The notes: generated by a model from the letters alone, not told the origin. A stretch of DNA of 7,953 nucleotides from Proteobacteria bacterium UBA1847 (GCA_002338605.1 DDIP01000357.1:1-7953); one strand, 5' to 3'; shown: positions 1 to 7,546, counted from the stretch's first letter. A program made the numbers and translations.

Positions 1-349
1 GCCTGCCGACGATCGCGAGCGACGGCATGTGCAATGCTTCAACGTCACCATTGACGTATAGCAGCAGCGGCGCGCCATCAATTTGCGCAAGCAACTCGGG
101 GTAGGTGTCGCTGCCGAATGTGACGATAGAATGGGTATCGGCTTCCAGCCATTGCAGGGTATTTGACAGCGCCGCCTGGTCAGGTGAGGCGATGCGGCGG
201 GCCTTGTCGACCGGCAAGCCAAGCTCGCGAAGCGCTTCGGCAGGTTGCCGCACGATCGATTCAACGTCGCCGAATCGCGCTTTTAGCGCGCCAAGTTCGG
301 CAACACTGACGTAGGCGTGGGCGAGGCAAAGCCAATCGCGCTGTTTCAT
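1..349 (-). CDS. dprA: DNA processing protein DprA, N-terminal part (cut by window edge)
   Basis: DprA (Smf) binds incoming single-stranded DNA during natural transformation and loads RecA onto it in the cytoplasm. Reading leftward from the ATG at 349 gives 116 residues starting MKQRDWLCLAHAYVSVAELG. Residues 1 to about 65 look like the helical N-terminal SAM/HhH-type region of the family. Residues 80-116 then enter the Rossmann-like DprA core, with the hallmarks TFGSDTYPELL, LLLYVNGD and SLAIVGR. The window ends inside the nucleotide-binding start, where the family usually reads VGSR or similar; here it reads VGR plus an incomplete codon. Family members are usually about 360-380 aa, so roughly two thirds is missing to the left. 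The start agrees with the usual family N-terminus, although no strong Shine-Dalgarno sequence precedes it. Neighbourhood next to a LysM gene and divergent def-fmt is the common proteobacterial arrangement. The identification is firm; whether the whole gene is intact cannot be seen. Confidence 0.93.
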   Translation of the reverse strand, partial: MKQRDWLCLAHAYVSVAELGALKARFGDVESIVRQPAEALRELGLPVDKARRIASPDQAALSNTLQWLEADTHSIVTFGSDTYPELLAQIDGAPLLLYVNGDVEALHMPSLAIVGR

Positions 350-378
350 TGGTGAGACCGATACAGAGAGGATCCCCA

Positions 379-384
379 ATCATA
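379..384 (-). promoter_or_regulatory. Possible -10 element for dprA
   Basis: On the minus strand the hexamer TATGAT (one mismatch to TATAAT) lies about 30 nt upstream of the dprA ATG. It sits downstream of the terminator that closes the LysM gene, where a separate dprA promoter would be needed. The best -35 candidate at 16 bp spacing is TTCCCG, which matches the consensus at only three positions. The call therefore rests on position and the -10 only. Confidence 0.3.
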
Positions 385-432
385 GCGCCAGGCCCGGTTG
401 CGGGAACGATCAAATCTTGCGGTTTGTGGCAT

Positions 433-457
433 AAAAAACGGCGCCGAATGGCGCCGT
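433..457 (-). terminator. Intrinsic terminator of the LysM lipoprotein gene
   Basis: A perfect 8-bp inverted repeat, ACGGCGCC / GGCGCCGT, with a 4-nt loop occupies 438-457. On the minus strand it is followed at once by six T residues (433-438 read as A on the plus strand, the first shared with the stem). It begins about 25 nt past the LysM stop codon, the usual place for a rho-independent terminator. On the plus strand only TCTT follows the stem, so it should work in the leftward direction only. Confidence 0.88.
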
Positions 458-482
458 CTTCAATAGCTCAATGTGTCGGTGA

Positions 483-1667
483 CTAAATCGGGTTGCGCAC
501 CGCATCGTGAATATGAATAGCATCGGTCGCTTCCATTACCAGGCCGTAGCTGATTCGGTCATAGGTCTTGAAAACCATAACCGTACCGGCCTGTTCGTCA
601 GGCAAGCGCACTTTGCCGCCGCCGAAGCGGTCCTTTATTTCTTCGCCGGCCTGGAATACCGACAGCACATCGCCAACCGACAGGCCGTTGTTGGAGCCGC
701 GATTCATCACGACGACCTGGTACTGGCCGATTTGTGTAACACCGTCAACCACTGAAATAATTCGGCCGTCGATATTGCTGCTCGGAGAGCGTGGGAAGAA
801 ATTCAGCGGAGCATCGACGGTGGCGGGCAGAAGACGATCGCCCTTAACTGCTTCACGGTTGGAATCCGTCAGTGCGACAGTGGCCGGGTCGCCGGTGCGA
901 CGAAGGCTGCCTTCGCCAATGAGCGTGCCGTGGTAACCGATCAGTCGATTGTCATCCGGATCAACCAGCGGGTCACCCACATGCACGACATTGTAGCGGG
1001 TGCTGGGTTGGTCGCCGGTAATGCCGCGGACGTAGATTTCATTGCCGGCCGATGCCATCAGGTGGTCACCGCGAGTATCGAGCAGGTAAGGCAGCTTTTC
1101 CGCCTGGCCTTTTTCCAGGATGACGCCGGAACTCAGGAAGGCCGCGACCGCCTCATACGGAATGCTGTTTATCGCCTCCGTCAACGGCGTGACCCGTGCC
1201 TGCGGCGACATCCGGTAGGTCGATGCGCGAACATTGGTTATGCGTGTCTGGCCATCGATTGTGACCAGGCCCAGGACATCGCCGGGGTAAATAAGATGCG
1301 GATTCTCAATCTGGGGATTGACGTACCAGATTTCGGGCCAATACCAGGGATCTTTGAGGAATGCAGCGGAAATGTCCCATAAGGTATCGCCAACCTGTAC
1401 GACGTACTCGTTGGGATGGCCTTCTGCCAGCGGCACCGGTTCGCTGACACGCGTGAGTTTCGGTTCGTAGGTCGGGGCCGCAGAGGACGTGTTGACCGGC
1501 TGCGGTCGCGTCGATGATGTCGTGGAAACGGTACTTTCCGGATCGTAGCCACTGTTGGATGGATTGGAACCACATCCCGCAAGGGATGCAGCCAATGTGA
1601 CCGTAATCAGCCACAGGCTGGTGTTCAGGCAATGCTTGCTTAGAGACATGATTCGCACTTGCTCCAT
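483..1667 (-). CDS. LysM-domain lipoprotein of unknown function
   Basis: An envelope protein of 394 aa, predicted lipid-anchored and peptidoglycan-binding. Residues 7-32 form a lipoprotein signal: a short N-region with Lys11, a hydrophobic stretch at 18-30, and the lipobox LAGC with Cys32 as acylation site. Residues 33-85 are a Ser/Thr/Pro-rich linker. A LysM domain follows at about 88-134, with YVVQVGDTLWDIS at the start and NPHLIYPGDVL at the end; LysM binds N-acetylglucosamine-containing glycans. The remaining 250 or so residues match no enzyme motif I know; a segment near 320-335 (NRGSNNGLSVGDVL) resembles the C-terminal part of the LysM proteins commonly encoded beside dprA and divergent from def. 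Residue 34 onward does not settle inner or outer membrane sorting, though Gly33-Ser34 lacks the inner-membrane Asp signal. The start is uncertain: ATG at 1667, or at 1649 (residue 7), which gives a more typical signal peptide; neither has an ideally spaced Shine-Dalgarno sequence. Transcription ends at the terminator near 433-457. Confidence 0.88.
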   Translation of the reverse strand: MEQVRIMSLSKHCLNTSLWLITVTLAASLAGCGSNPSNSGYDPESTVSTTSSTRPQPVNTSSAAPTYEPKLTRVSEPVPLAEGHPNEYVVQVGDTLWDISAAFLKDPWYWPEIWYVNPQIENPHLIYPGDVLGLVTIDGQTRITNVRASTYRMSPQARVTPLTEAINSIPYEAVAAFLSSGVILEKGQAEKLPYLLDTRGDHLMASAGNEIYVRGITGDQPSTRYNVVHVGDPLVDPDDNRLIGYHGTLIGEGSLRRTGDPATVALTDSNREAVKGDRLLPATVDAPLNFFPRSPSSNIDGRIISVVDGVTQIGQYQVVVMNRGSNNGLSVGDVLSVFQAGEEIKDRFGGGKVRLPDEQAGTVMVFKTYDRISYGLVMEATDAIHIHDAVRNPI

Positions 1668-1931
1668 ACAAATAGGATTGGGCCTCTTCTTTCGAGGCGT
1701 TGCTATACTATGTCGTTCCGGAGCTGCCGAGGCTGCTAATTACGTCACATTTCCGGCCCCAAAAAGCGTCCGGACGGGCCTATTTAAGGCGGCATTGTCT
1801 GACATCTTATTCAATAAAGTCAAACATTTAGGCCGCTTTTCAGGTAATCCACGCGAAATATCGCCGGATTCATTATGTTTTAAAGGGTCCAGTGTGACTC
1901 CAAACCGCATCGAATGGCTTATGTTCAAACT
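1668..1931. other. Divergent control region between the LysM gene and def
   Basis: This stretch of about 260 bp lies between genes transcribed away from each other, so it should hold promoters for both. It is visibly more AT-rich than its flanks from about 1800 to 1885. It contains a possible extended -10 element at 1701-1709, a 10-bp perfect palindrome CGTCCGGACG (1767-1776), a long-range 8-bp stem (1786-1793 with 1832-1839, one G-U pair) enclosing the small repeat TTATT-C-AATAA (1807-1817), and a Shine-Dalgarno-like AAAGGG at 1882-1887. No full-length protein gene is supported here. Confidence 0.6.
1701..1709 (+). promoter_or_regulatory. Possible extended -10 promoter toward def
   Basis: The sequence TGCTATACT matches the extended -10 pattern TGnTATAAT with one mismatch. 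No good -35 hexamer sits 16-18 bp upstream, but extended -10 promoters can do without one. Use would put the start of transcription near 1716 and give def an untranslated leader of roughly 215 nt. The opposite strand over nearly the same bases (1705-1710) reads TAGTAT, a weaker -10 match that could serve the LysM gene. This is a motif call only. Confidence 0.35.
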
Positions 1932-1944
1932 ATGGCAAAACTGA
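1894..1944 (+). CDS. Possible 16-codon leader ORF overlapping the def start
   Basis: A GTG at 1894 opens a short frame encoding [16 protein letters not shown] and stopping at TGA 1942-1944. It is preceded by AAAGGG at 1882-1887 with 6 nt spacing, the best ribosome-binding match in this region. Its stop lies 10 nt inside the def gene if def begins at 1932, in a different frame. The peptide resembles nothing I recognise. By contrast, def has no Shine-Dalgarno sequence directly before either of its possible ATG codons, so translation of this ORF could deliver ribosomes to def by coupling. It may equally be chance; an overlapping GTG at 1892 is followed immediately by a stop. Confidence 0.3.
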   Translation: MTPNRIEWLMFKLWQN

Positions 1945-2447
1945 AGATACTCGAATTTCCAGACCCGCGTCTGAGGACCAAAGCGACCCCGGTAGCCGAG
2001 GTCGACGATCAACTGCGCGATTTAATCGCCGACATGTTCGACACGATGTATGGCGCGCCCGGAATCGGCCTCGCCGCGACCCAGGTTGACGTGCACAAGC
2101 GCCTGCTGGTGGCCGATATTTCGGCTGACAGGAACCAGCCCCATGTTCTGATCAACCCGGAGATTCTCGAAAAGGATGGCGTGACCGTCACCGATGAGGG
2201 GTGCCTGTCAGTGCCGGGCTATTTCGACGAGGTCGAGCGGGCAGAACATATCAAGGTGCGCTTCCTGAACTCTTCGGGTGATGAAATCGAAATGGATGCG
2301 ACCGGCTTGCTCGCGGTCTGTATTCAGCACGAGATCGATCACCTGGATGGCAAGCTGTTTGTCGACTATTTGTCCGAGGCTAAACGGACCCGCATTCGCA
2401 AGAAGCTGGTCAAGGAAAAACGACAGCAGGCCGCCGTCATCATCTAG
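1932..2447 (+). CDS. def: Peptide deformylase
   Basis: Def removes the N-formyl group from newly made proteins at the ribosome, using a bound metal ion (usually iron). The three family motifs are present: GIGLAATQ at residues 44-51, EGCLS at 89-93 with metal ligand Cys91, and HEIDH at 133-137 with ligands His133 and His137 and catalytic Glu134. I chose the ATG at 1932 (171 aa) because the protein then begins [15 protein letters not shown], matching the family start, and its ligands fall at the same numbers as in the E. coli enzyme. An in-frame ATG at 1914 would add six residues. Neither has a clear ribosome-binding site; see the leader ORF. The C-terminus ends in a basic helix (about 149-167), as in bacterial deformylases thought to dock on the ribosome. 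The gene lies 8 bp before fmt, the enzyme that adds the group Def removes. Confidence 0.97.
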   Translation: MAKLKILEFPDPRLRTKATPVAEVDDQLRDLIADMFDTMYGAPGIGLAATQVDVHKRLLVADISADRNQPHVLINPEILEKDGVTVTDEGCLSVPGYFDEVERAEHIKVRFLNSSGDEIEMDATGLLAVCIQHEIDHLDGKLFVDYLSEAKRTRIRKKLVKEKRQQAAVII

Positions 2448-2455
2448 GTTTCAAT

Positions 2456-3376
2456 TTGAACAAGCCCCGCATTGTTTTTGCCGGTACGCCGGAGTTCGCG
2501 CTCGCGTCGCTTACCGCACTGGTCGATGCCGGGCGGGTCCCTGTTGCCGTCTACACGCAACCCGATCGACCGGCGGGTCGTGGCAGGCGCACCAGTGCCA
2601 GCCCGGTCAAGATCTATGCAATACAGCAGGGTATGCCGGTCTTCCAGCCTCAGAGCCTTCGAGACGACCGGGCGGCGGCCGATCTGGCATCGCTGCGACC
2701 CGACCTTCTGATTGTTGCGGCTTATGGCCTGATTCTGCCGCAAAATGTGCTCGACATACCGACCGCGACCTGTATTAACGTGCACGCCTCCATCCTGCCG
2801 CGCTGGCGCGGGGCGGCACCGATCCAGGCCGCCATCCTGGCGGGTGACAGGACCACTGGCATCAGTCTGATGCGCATGACTGCCGGGCTCGACTGTGGAC
2901 CGGTATTTTCGATACGCAGTGTCGACATTGGAGACGACGAGAGTGCCGGCGAACTCCACGACCGACTTGCAGTGCTGGGCGGTGAACTGCTGGTTGCTGA
3001 TCTCGGCAGGATCATCTCGGGTGATCTGCAGCCCGTCGAGCAGGATGACACGGCCGCGACCTACGCCGGCAAGATCCGAAAGCAGGACGCCGAAATTGAC
3101 TGGACACACTCCGCTGAAGCACTGCATCGTCACATCCGCGCTTACAATCCGGTTCCCGGTGCTTTCTTCTTTACTGACCAGTCCGTGCGCGTAAAAGTCT
3201 GGCATGCGACGGTGGTTTCGTCGGTCAATGCGAGGCCGGGCTCGTTCATCCAGTATGACAAAGATGGCATCGTGGTGGCGTGCGGCACGGGTGGACTGCG
3301 GCTCGACACACTGCAATTACCCGGCAAACGCCGCGCTGACGCGCGAGAGTTTGTGTCTCAGATCAGTCTTTCTTAG
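2456..3376 (+). CDS. fmt: Methionyl-tRNA formyltransferase
   Basis: Fmt transfers a formyl group from 10-formyl-tetrahydrofolate to Met on the initiator tRNA, in the cytoplasm. The 306-aa protein is close to the family's usual 310-315. It has the N-terminal formyltransferase fold (about 1-180), opening with RIVFAGTPEFA and TQPDRPAGRGR, then AYGLILP and the signature INVHASILPRWRGAAPIQ. The catalytic triad of formyltransferases is seen as Asn108, His110 and Asp146 (in GLDCG). The C-terminal tRNA-binding domain covers about 204-300, including KQDAEIDW and AYNPVPGAF. The start is a TTG at 2456: there is no ATG or GTG suitably placed upstream, the next residues are the conserved family start, and a weak AGGT lies just before it, overlapping the def stop. 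TTG may keep expression modest. Its stop overlaps the rsmB start by one base. Confidence 0.96.
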   Translation: MNKPRIVFAGTPEFALASLTALVDAGRVPVAVYTQPDRPAGRGRRTSASPVKIYAIQQGMPVFQPQSLRDDRAAADLASLRPDLLIVAAYGLILPQNVLDIPTATCINVHASILPRWRGAAPIQAAILAGDRTTGISLMRMTAGLDCGPVFSIRSVDIGDDESAGELHDRLAVLGGELLVADLGRIISGDLQPVEQDDTAATYAGKIRKQDAEIDWTHSAEALHRHIRAYNPVPGAFFFTDQSVRVKVWHATVVSSVNARPGSFIQYDKDGIVVACGTGGLRLDTLQLPGKRRADAREFVSQISLS

Positions 3377-4719
3377 TGAAGAGCAGTGGCGCAAAAGTCC
3401 GGGCAGTGGCTGCCGAAGTCGTCGATGCCGTCATCAACGGCGGGCGTTCGCTTGATACGACGGTCGCCGAGCTGGAAGTGCGGGTCGCAAGCCGGGATCG
3501 CGCGTTGTTGCGGATGCTTTGCTTTGGGAGCCTGCGGCAGCACTGGCGGCTGAATGCCTATGTGCAACACCTCGTCAGCAAGCCGCTCCGAAAGCGCGAT
3601 CGCATCATCAACTCGCTGCTTGCGATCGGCCTGTACCAGCTCGTGGACATGCGAATTCCCGATCACGCTGTGCTTGCGGAAACCGTTGAGGCAGCGCGAA
3701 TCTTGCGGCGACCGAAACTGGCAGGACTCGTCAACGCCTGCCTGCGGCGCTTTACGCGCGAGAACCTGGCGGCGTCGCCACCCGAGAGCGATGAATCAAG
3801 GTGGAATCACCCGCTGTGGCTGATTGAGGCCATTCAAAAAGACTGGCCCGGGGATTGGCAGGCCATCCTCAGCGCGAATAACGAACGGGCGCCCATGTGC
3901 CTACGCATTAATAGTGCCCGGGGCAGCACGGGCGATTACCTTGCACGTCTACGTGAGGCCGGCATCGGAGCAGACGAAATTGCGGGAATCGAAGATGCCG
4001 TGGTTCTGTCGGAACCGCAGTCCGTCGAGAACCTGCCAGGATTCACCGATGGCGACGTATCCGTCCAGGACGGCGCTGCCCAAATCGCGGCTCGCTGGTT
4101 GCTTCACGACAGACTGGCCGGGAAGCCAGTACACCGGGTACTCGATGCCTGTGCCGCTCCGGGTGGAAAAAGCGGCCACCTGGCGGAGATTGGCGGCGAC
4201 AGAATTGCCCTATACTCGCTGGACAGCGATGCGGCGCGGCTCGAGCGAGTGGCTGAAAACCTTCAACGTCTTGGCGCTGATGCAACCATTATTGCTGCCG
4301 ATGCATCGAAACCAGAGGAATGGTGGGATGGTGAGAAATTCGACAGCATCCTGCTGGATGCCCCGTGTTCAGCCTCCGGCGTCATACGTCGCCACCCCGA
4401 TATCAAATTGCTACGGCGAGAAAGCGACCTCGCCCGGCTCGCTATCCTTCAGTCCGCCCTGTTGACGGCACTCTGGGGGGTGCTGGCACCCGGCGGGGTC
4501 CTGCTCTATGTCACCTGCTCGGTGCTCGCTGTGGAGAATGATGGAGTGCTTGGCGCTTTCCTGAACGACCATGACGACGCGTCGGAAAACGATGTGTTGC
4601 CAAATAACAACATCCGCGATCTAATGCGAAGGAAGGCGTGTGGCTACCAGATTCTGCCCGGAGCGGCCGGTCTGGACGGTTTTTATTACGCTGCCTTACA
4701 AAAGAAGAAGGTTTCCTGA
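3376..4719 (+). CDS. rsmB: 16S rRNA (cytosine-967-C5)-methyltransferase RsmB
   Basis: RsmB (Sun, Fmu) methylates C967 of 16S rRNA using S-adenosylmethionine. The 447-aa protein has an N-terminal NusB-like RNA-binding domain (about 5-140, including LCFGSLR, GLYQL and AETVEAARILRRPKL) and a C-terminal Rossmann methyltransferase domain. SAM-binding motif I is DACAAPGGKS at 257-266. The two family cysteines are present: Cys331 in LLDAPCSASG (motif IV, product release) and Cys381 in VTCSV (motif VI, the nucleophile). VIRRHPDIK directly after motif IV is typical of RsmB. The GTG start at 3376 shares its G with the fmt stop codon (TAGTG), which suggests translational coupling; no separate Shine-Dalgarno sequence is obvious. 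The N-terminus lines up with the E. coli protein from this start. It is slightly longer than the E. coli protein (about 429 aa), with some extra sequence near 400-430. Confidence 0.96.
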   Translation: MKSSGAKVRAVAAEVVDAVINGGRSLDTTVAELEVRVASRDRALLRMLCFGSLRQHWRLNAYVQHLVSKPLRKRDRIINSLLAIGLYQLVDMRIPDHAVLAETVEAARILRRPKLAGLVNACLRRFTRENLAASPPESDESRWNHPLWLIEAIQKDWPGDWQAILSANNERAPMCLRINSARGSTGDYLARLREAGIGADEIAGIEDAVVLSEPQSVENLPGFTDGDVSVQDGAAQIAARWLLHDRLAGKPVHRVLDACAAPGGKSGHLAEIGGDRIALYSLDSDAARLERVAENLQRLGADATIIAADASKPEEWWDGEKFDSILLDAPCSASGVIRRHPDIKLLRRESDLARLAILQSALLTALWGVLAPGGVLLYVTCSVLAVENDGVLGAFLNDHDDASENDVLPNNNIRDLMRRKACGYQILPGAAGLDGFYYAALQKKKVS

Positions 4720-4727
4720 AGACAATT

Positions 4728-5330
4728 ATGTCCCGCTACTCCCTCATCGAAGCTTTGCAGCCGTCGCGACGCCTGTCCATCGCCATGCTGGCCGCGCTGC
4801 TGGTCAGCACCGGACTTGCCCAGGACACGGTGGATCGGGAAGGTTATTTCGAGGTTCGCTCGGCATCCACACAGGTGGTCAACGGCGTGCATACGCTGGA
4901 CGCACGTTTGCAGCTGGTACTCAGCAGCGAAGCACTGGCAGCGCTTGAAAGCGGCGTCACGCTGAAAATCGAAATGCAGATGCAGGTGATCAGGGTGAAG
5001 CGCTTCCTGGTCGACACCGTCGAAGCTGAACTCACCAAGGAATACGAGCTCGAATTTCGTCCTTTGAGCCAGCGCTATATTGTCAAGAATGTGAACAGTG
5101 GAGAGCAGGACTCCTTCGCAACGCTCTACTCCGCGCTAAACAGCCTGGGTCGCGTCCAGGGCATGCCCGTGATTGACGATGCCTTGCTGCAGCCGGACCG
5201 GTCCTACCGGCTGCGGTTGCGCGCGATGCTCAACACGCAGCAATACCCTGCGCCGCTCCGACTGATCTTCTTCTGGCGCGGGCAGTGGCAGCTACAGAGC
5301 GAATGGTACGAATGGTTGTTAGAACGCTAA
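4728..5330 (+). CDS. DUF4390 family exported protein
   Basis: A 200-aa protein that I recognise as the DUF4390 family, whose function is unknown. From the ATG at 4728 there is a Sec-type signal peptide: basic Arg14-Arg15, a hydrophobic core at about 16-30, and a likely cut after Ala31 (GLA before QD). There is no lipobox, so the mature 169-residue protein is probably periplasmic. The mature part looks beta-rich and holds family-like landmarks: a basic KRFLVD segment, a LSQRYIV segment, PVIDDALL followed by YRLRLRAML, then PAPLRL and an ending rich in Trp (WRGQW, SEWYEW). An upstream in-frame ATG at 4638 lies inside rsmB and would spoil the signal peptide, so I reject it. The gene starts 8 bp after rsmB and overlaps the kinase gene at its 3' end. 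This rsmB-DUF4390-NtrY order recurs in beta- and gammaproteobacteria as I recall, which hints at a link with NtrY. Confidence 0.85.
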   Translation: MSRYSLIEALQPSRRLSIAMLAALLVSTGLAQDTVDREGYFEVRSASTQVVNGVHTLDARLQLVLSSEALAALESGVTLKIEMQMQVIRVKRFLVDTVEAELTKEYELEFRPLSQRYIVKNVNSGEQDSFATLYSALNSLGRVQGMPVIDDALLQPDRSYRLRLRAMLNTQQYPAPLRLIFFWRGQWQLQSEWYEWLLER

Positions 5331-7546
5331 AACGCATTGTTCTTACACTATTGGCGGCGGCTGGCGTCACGCTGGTGCTGGCCGCGCTATTCCTGCTGAC
5401 CCAAACCGTGCAGCGTTCCGACGACTTCGATCGACTGCAGGACATTATTCTCGCGATCAATATCGCCGGCGGGTTCATTCTCGTCCTGATACTGATCGGA
5501 AACCTGTGGCGATTGCTGCGTGACTACCGCGACAACATACCAGGTGCCAAGCTGAAGGCGCGCATGGTCGGTATGTTCGTCGGCCTTGCCGTTTTGCCGC
5601 TCATCGTCGTTTTCTATTTTTCCATTCAATTCATCAATCGCGGCATCGACAGCTGGTTCAACGTTCAGGTCGAAGAAGGACTGGACAATGCGCTGGCCCT
5701 GAGTCGTGCGGCGATCGAGTTTCGGAAGCGACAGAATCTCGTATCGACGTCGAATGCAGCGCGCCGACTTGCGACAGTGTCGGACCGGCAATTGGTGTTC
5801 GAGCTGAGCATGCTGCGGCGCGAAAGCGGGGCGAGTGAAATGTCCGTCTACGCCGATAATAATCGCGTCCTTGCAAGGAGTACCGACAGTGCCGTTGCCA
5901 CGTTACCGAAGCCCCTGACTGAGGAGGTTTCACTGCAGATGCAGCAGAACCGGCCGTTCGTCAGTCTCGAACCACTCGGTACCGGCAACGTTGAAATACG
6001 CACGGCCATTTCATACACCTACCTCGGCAACCGGCAACGCCAGGCGCGCACGTTGCTGGCGCATTTCCCGGTCGAAGAACGACTGGGAAACATGATCAAC
6101 AGCGTTGAAAACTCATTTTCCGAATACCAGCAGCTGGTGTTCTTCCGCGAAGATCTCAAAGACCTTCTGACGCTGACACTGGCCTTTGTCCTGTTGCTGA
6201 GTCTGTTGGCCGCAATTTACGGTGCTTTTATTCTGTCGCGGCGCCTGGTCGCGCCTATCCAGGACCTGGTCGCAGGCACACGCGCCGTCGCGATGGGCAA
6301 TTTCGATACCCGATTACCGACACCGACTCGTGACGAAATCGGATTCCTGATCAGTTCCTTCAATGATATGACGCAACGCCTCGCGACGGCGCGCCGCGAA
6401 GCGACCTTGAGCCAGGCGCTGGTTGAGGCCGAGCGCACCAACCTCGAGGTAATTCTCGCCCGCTTGTCGACGGGTGTTCTTGCGCTTGAAGCTGACCTTA
6501 AGATTCGCACGGCGAACCAGGCGGCCGGATCGATTCTTGGCGTTACGCTCGAGAACCGCGTGGGCGAATCAATTCGTGATGTTGCCAGGGGAACGCCGCT
6601 GCTGGAGCAGTTTGTCGACGTTGCCTGCGTGCACCTCGATGCCGGAGAGACGGAATGGCGTGAGCAGATAGTATTGCGTGGTGAAGTGGGTCGACGTGTC
6701 CTGACCTGCGCGTGTACTGCGCTACCCGGCGATGAGGACAATGCCGCCGGGTTTGTCATCGTATTCGATGACATTACGGCGCTGCTCCAGGCGCAGCGGG
6801 ATGCGGCGTGGGGCGAAGTTGCTCGCCGCCTTGCGCACGAAATCAAGAACCCGTTGACGCCGATACAGCTGTCGGCCGAGCGCATGCGACGCAAGTACCT
6901 GGGTACGATGAGCGAGGACGAGGCACAAATCCTCGATCGCGCGACGCACACGATCGTGCAACAGGTTGAGGCGATGAAAGAGATGGTCAACGCTTTCAGT
7001 GACTATGCACGTGCCCCGGACATGGATATCAGTCGCTTCGATCTGGACAAGCTCGCCCACGAGATCGTCGACCTCTACCGTGCACAGGAAAGCAACGTCA
7101 AGATCGTATTGACGTCGGATCCCACGATGCCGCTGGTCGAAGGCGATCAGGGTCGTGTGCGGCAAATCCTGCACAACCTGATTCGCAATGCCGTTGAGGC
7201 ACTGGAGGGTGCAAACGACGGCCGCATCGATGTACAGATCGGGGCCGCGGAGATAGACGAGGTCGAAGTTGTCCAGATTCGGGTCGAGGACAACGGCCCT
7301 GGATTCCAGACGGGGTCGGTCAGCCAGATTTTCGATCCCTATGTTACGACGAAGCCGAAAGGCACTGGCCTCGGCCTCGCCATTGTGAAAAAACTGGTCG
7401 AGGAGCACATCGGTTCGATTCGTGCGAAGAATCGGAGTGACGGGGGAGCAATGATAAGTATTCGTTTGCCATTGAATGAAGCGGCTCGCGAAAAAATGAT
7501 CGCCAAGGTGCCGGGACGCGCCGATAAACGGAGGGAACACGCATGA
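5303..7546 (+). CDS. ntrY: NtrY-family membrane sensor histidine kinase
   Basis: A 747-aa inner-membrane kinase that should phosphorylate the NtrX-type regulator encoded next. It has transmembrane helices at about 12-33, 48-69 and 88-111, a periplasmic sensor region of about 112-285, a fourth helix at about 288-311, then HAMP (312-366, with [10 protein letters not shown] and DEIGFL), PAS (374-491), HisKA and HATPase domains. His512 in [10 protein letters not shown] is the phosphorylation site, and Glu513-x-x-Asn516 is the usual phosphatase motif. The ATP-binding part shows the N-box [11 protein letters not shown] (Asn629), G1 box DNGPG (663-667), IFDPYVTTK, and G2 box GTGLGLA (687-693). All key residues are present, so it should be active. 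Helix layout and length fit NtrY. The signal sensed is unknown; in other bacteria NtrYX is linked to nitrogen, redox or respiration, and here that is inference. The start could be ATG 5303 (chosen), ATG 5312 or GTG 5285; all overlap the DUF4390 gene. Confidence 0.92.
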   Translation: MVRMVVRTLKRIVLTLLAAAGVTLVLAALFLLTQTVQRSDDFDRLQDIILAINIAGGFILVLILIGNLWRLLRDYRDNIPGAKLKARMVGMFVGLAVLPLIVVFYFSIQFINRGIDSWFNVQVEEGLDNALALSRAAIEFRKRQNLVSTSNAARRLATVSDRQLVFELSMLRRESGASEMSVYADNNRVLARSTDSAVATLPKPLTEEVSLQMQQNRPFVSLEPLGTGNVEIRTAISYTYLGNRQRQARTLLAHFPVEERLGNMINSVENSFSEYQQLVFFREDLKDLLTLTLAFVLLLSLLAAIYGAFILSRRLVAPIQDLVAGTRAVAMGNFDTRLPTPTRDEIGFLISSFNDMTQRLATARREATLSQALVEAERTNLEVILARLSTGVLALEADLKIRTANQAAGSILGVTLENRVGESIRDVARGTPLLEQFVDVACVHLDAGETEWREQIVLRGEVGRRVLTCACTALPGDEDNAAGFVIVFDDITALLQAQRDAAWGEVARRLAHEIKNPLTPIQLSAERMRRKYLGTMSEDEAQILDRATHTIVQQVEAMKEMVNAFSDYARAPDMDISRFDLDKLAHEIVDLYRAQESNVKIVLTSDPTMPLVEGDQGRVRQILHNLIRNAVEALEGANDGRIDVQIGAAEIDEVEVVQIRVEDNGPGFQTGSVSQIFDPYVTTKPKGTGLGLAIVKKLVEEHIGSIRAKNRSDGGAMISIRLPLNEAAREKMIAKVPGRADKRREHA
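7530..7535 (+). promoter_or_regulatory. Strong ribosome-binding site of ntrX
   Basis: GGAGGG lies 7 nt before the ntrX ATG, inside the end of the kinase gene. It is the best Shine-Dalgarno match in the window; the other genes of this unit have weak or no such sites. This suggests the regulator is translated independently and perhaps in excess over the kinase, as is usual for two-component pairs. Confidence 0.75.

Noticed and set aside
438..457. The hairpin acting as a two-way terminator
   Set aside because: The U-run exists only on the minus strand; on the plus strand the stem is followed by TCTTCAA.
930..1382. 150-codon open frame on the plus strand inside the LysM gene
   Set aside because: Opposite a well-supported lipoprotein gene; no family features and no start signal.
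1744..1755. CRP-like half site (AAATGTGA on the minus strand)
   Set aside because: Only one half of the palindrome is present; the other half does not match at the required spacing.
1914..1931. Upstream ATG adding six residues to Def
   Set aside because: The extra residues precede the conserved family N-terminus, and metal ligand numbering matches E. coli only from 1932. It also lacks a ribosome-binding site.
2444..3316. 290-codon open frame on the minus strand across fmt
   Set aside because: It lies wholly opposite fmt, whose motifs are clear, and its product is Arg/His/Gln-rich with no recognisable family; typical of antisense frames in GC-rich genes.
4638..4727. Upstream in-frame start for the DUF4390 protein
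   Set aside because: It lies within the rsmB coding sequence and would put 30 polar residues before the signal peptide.
6217..6990. 257-codon open frame on the minus strand across the kinase gene
   Set aside because: Ser/Arg/Thr-rich product opposite the HAMP, PAS and HisKA coding region of ntrY; a shadow frame.
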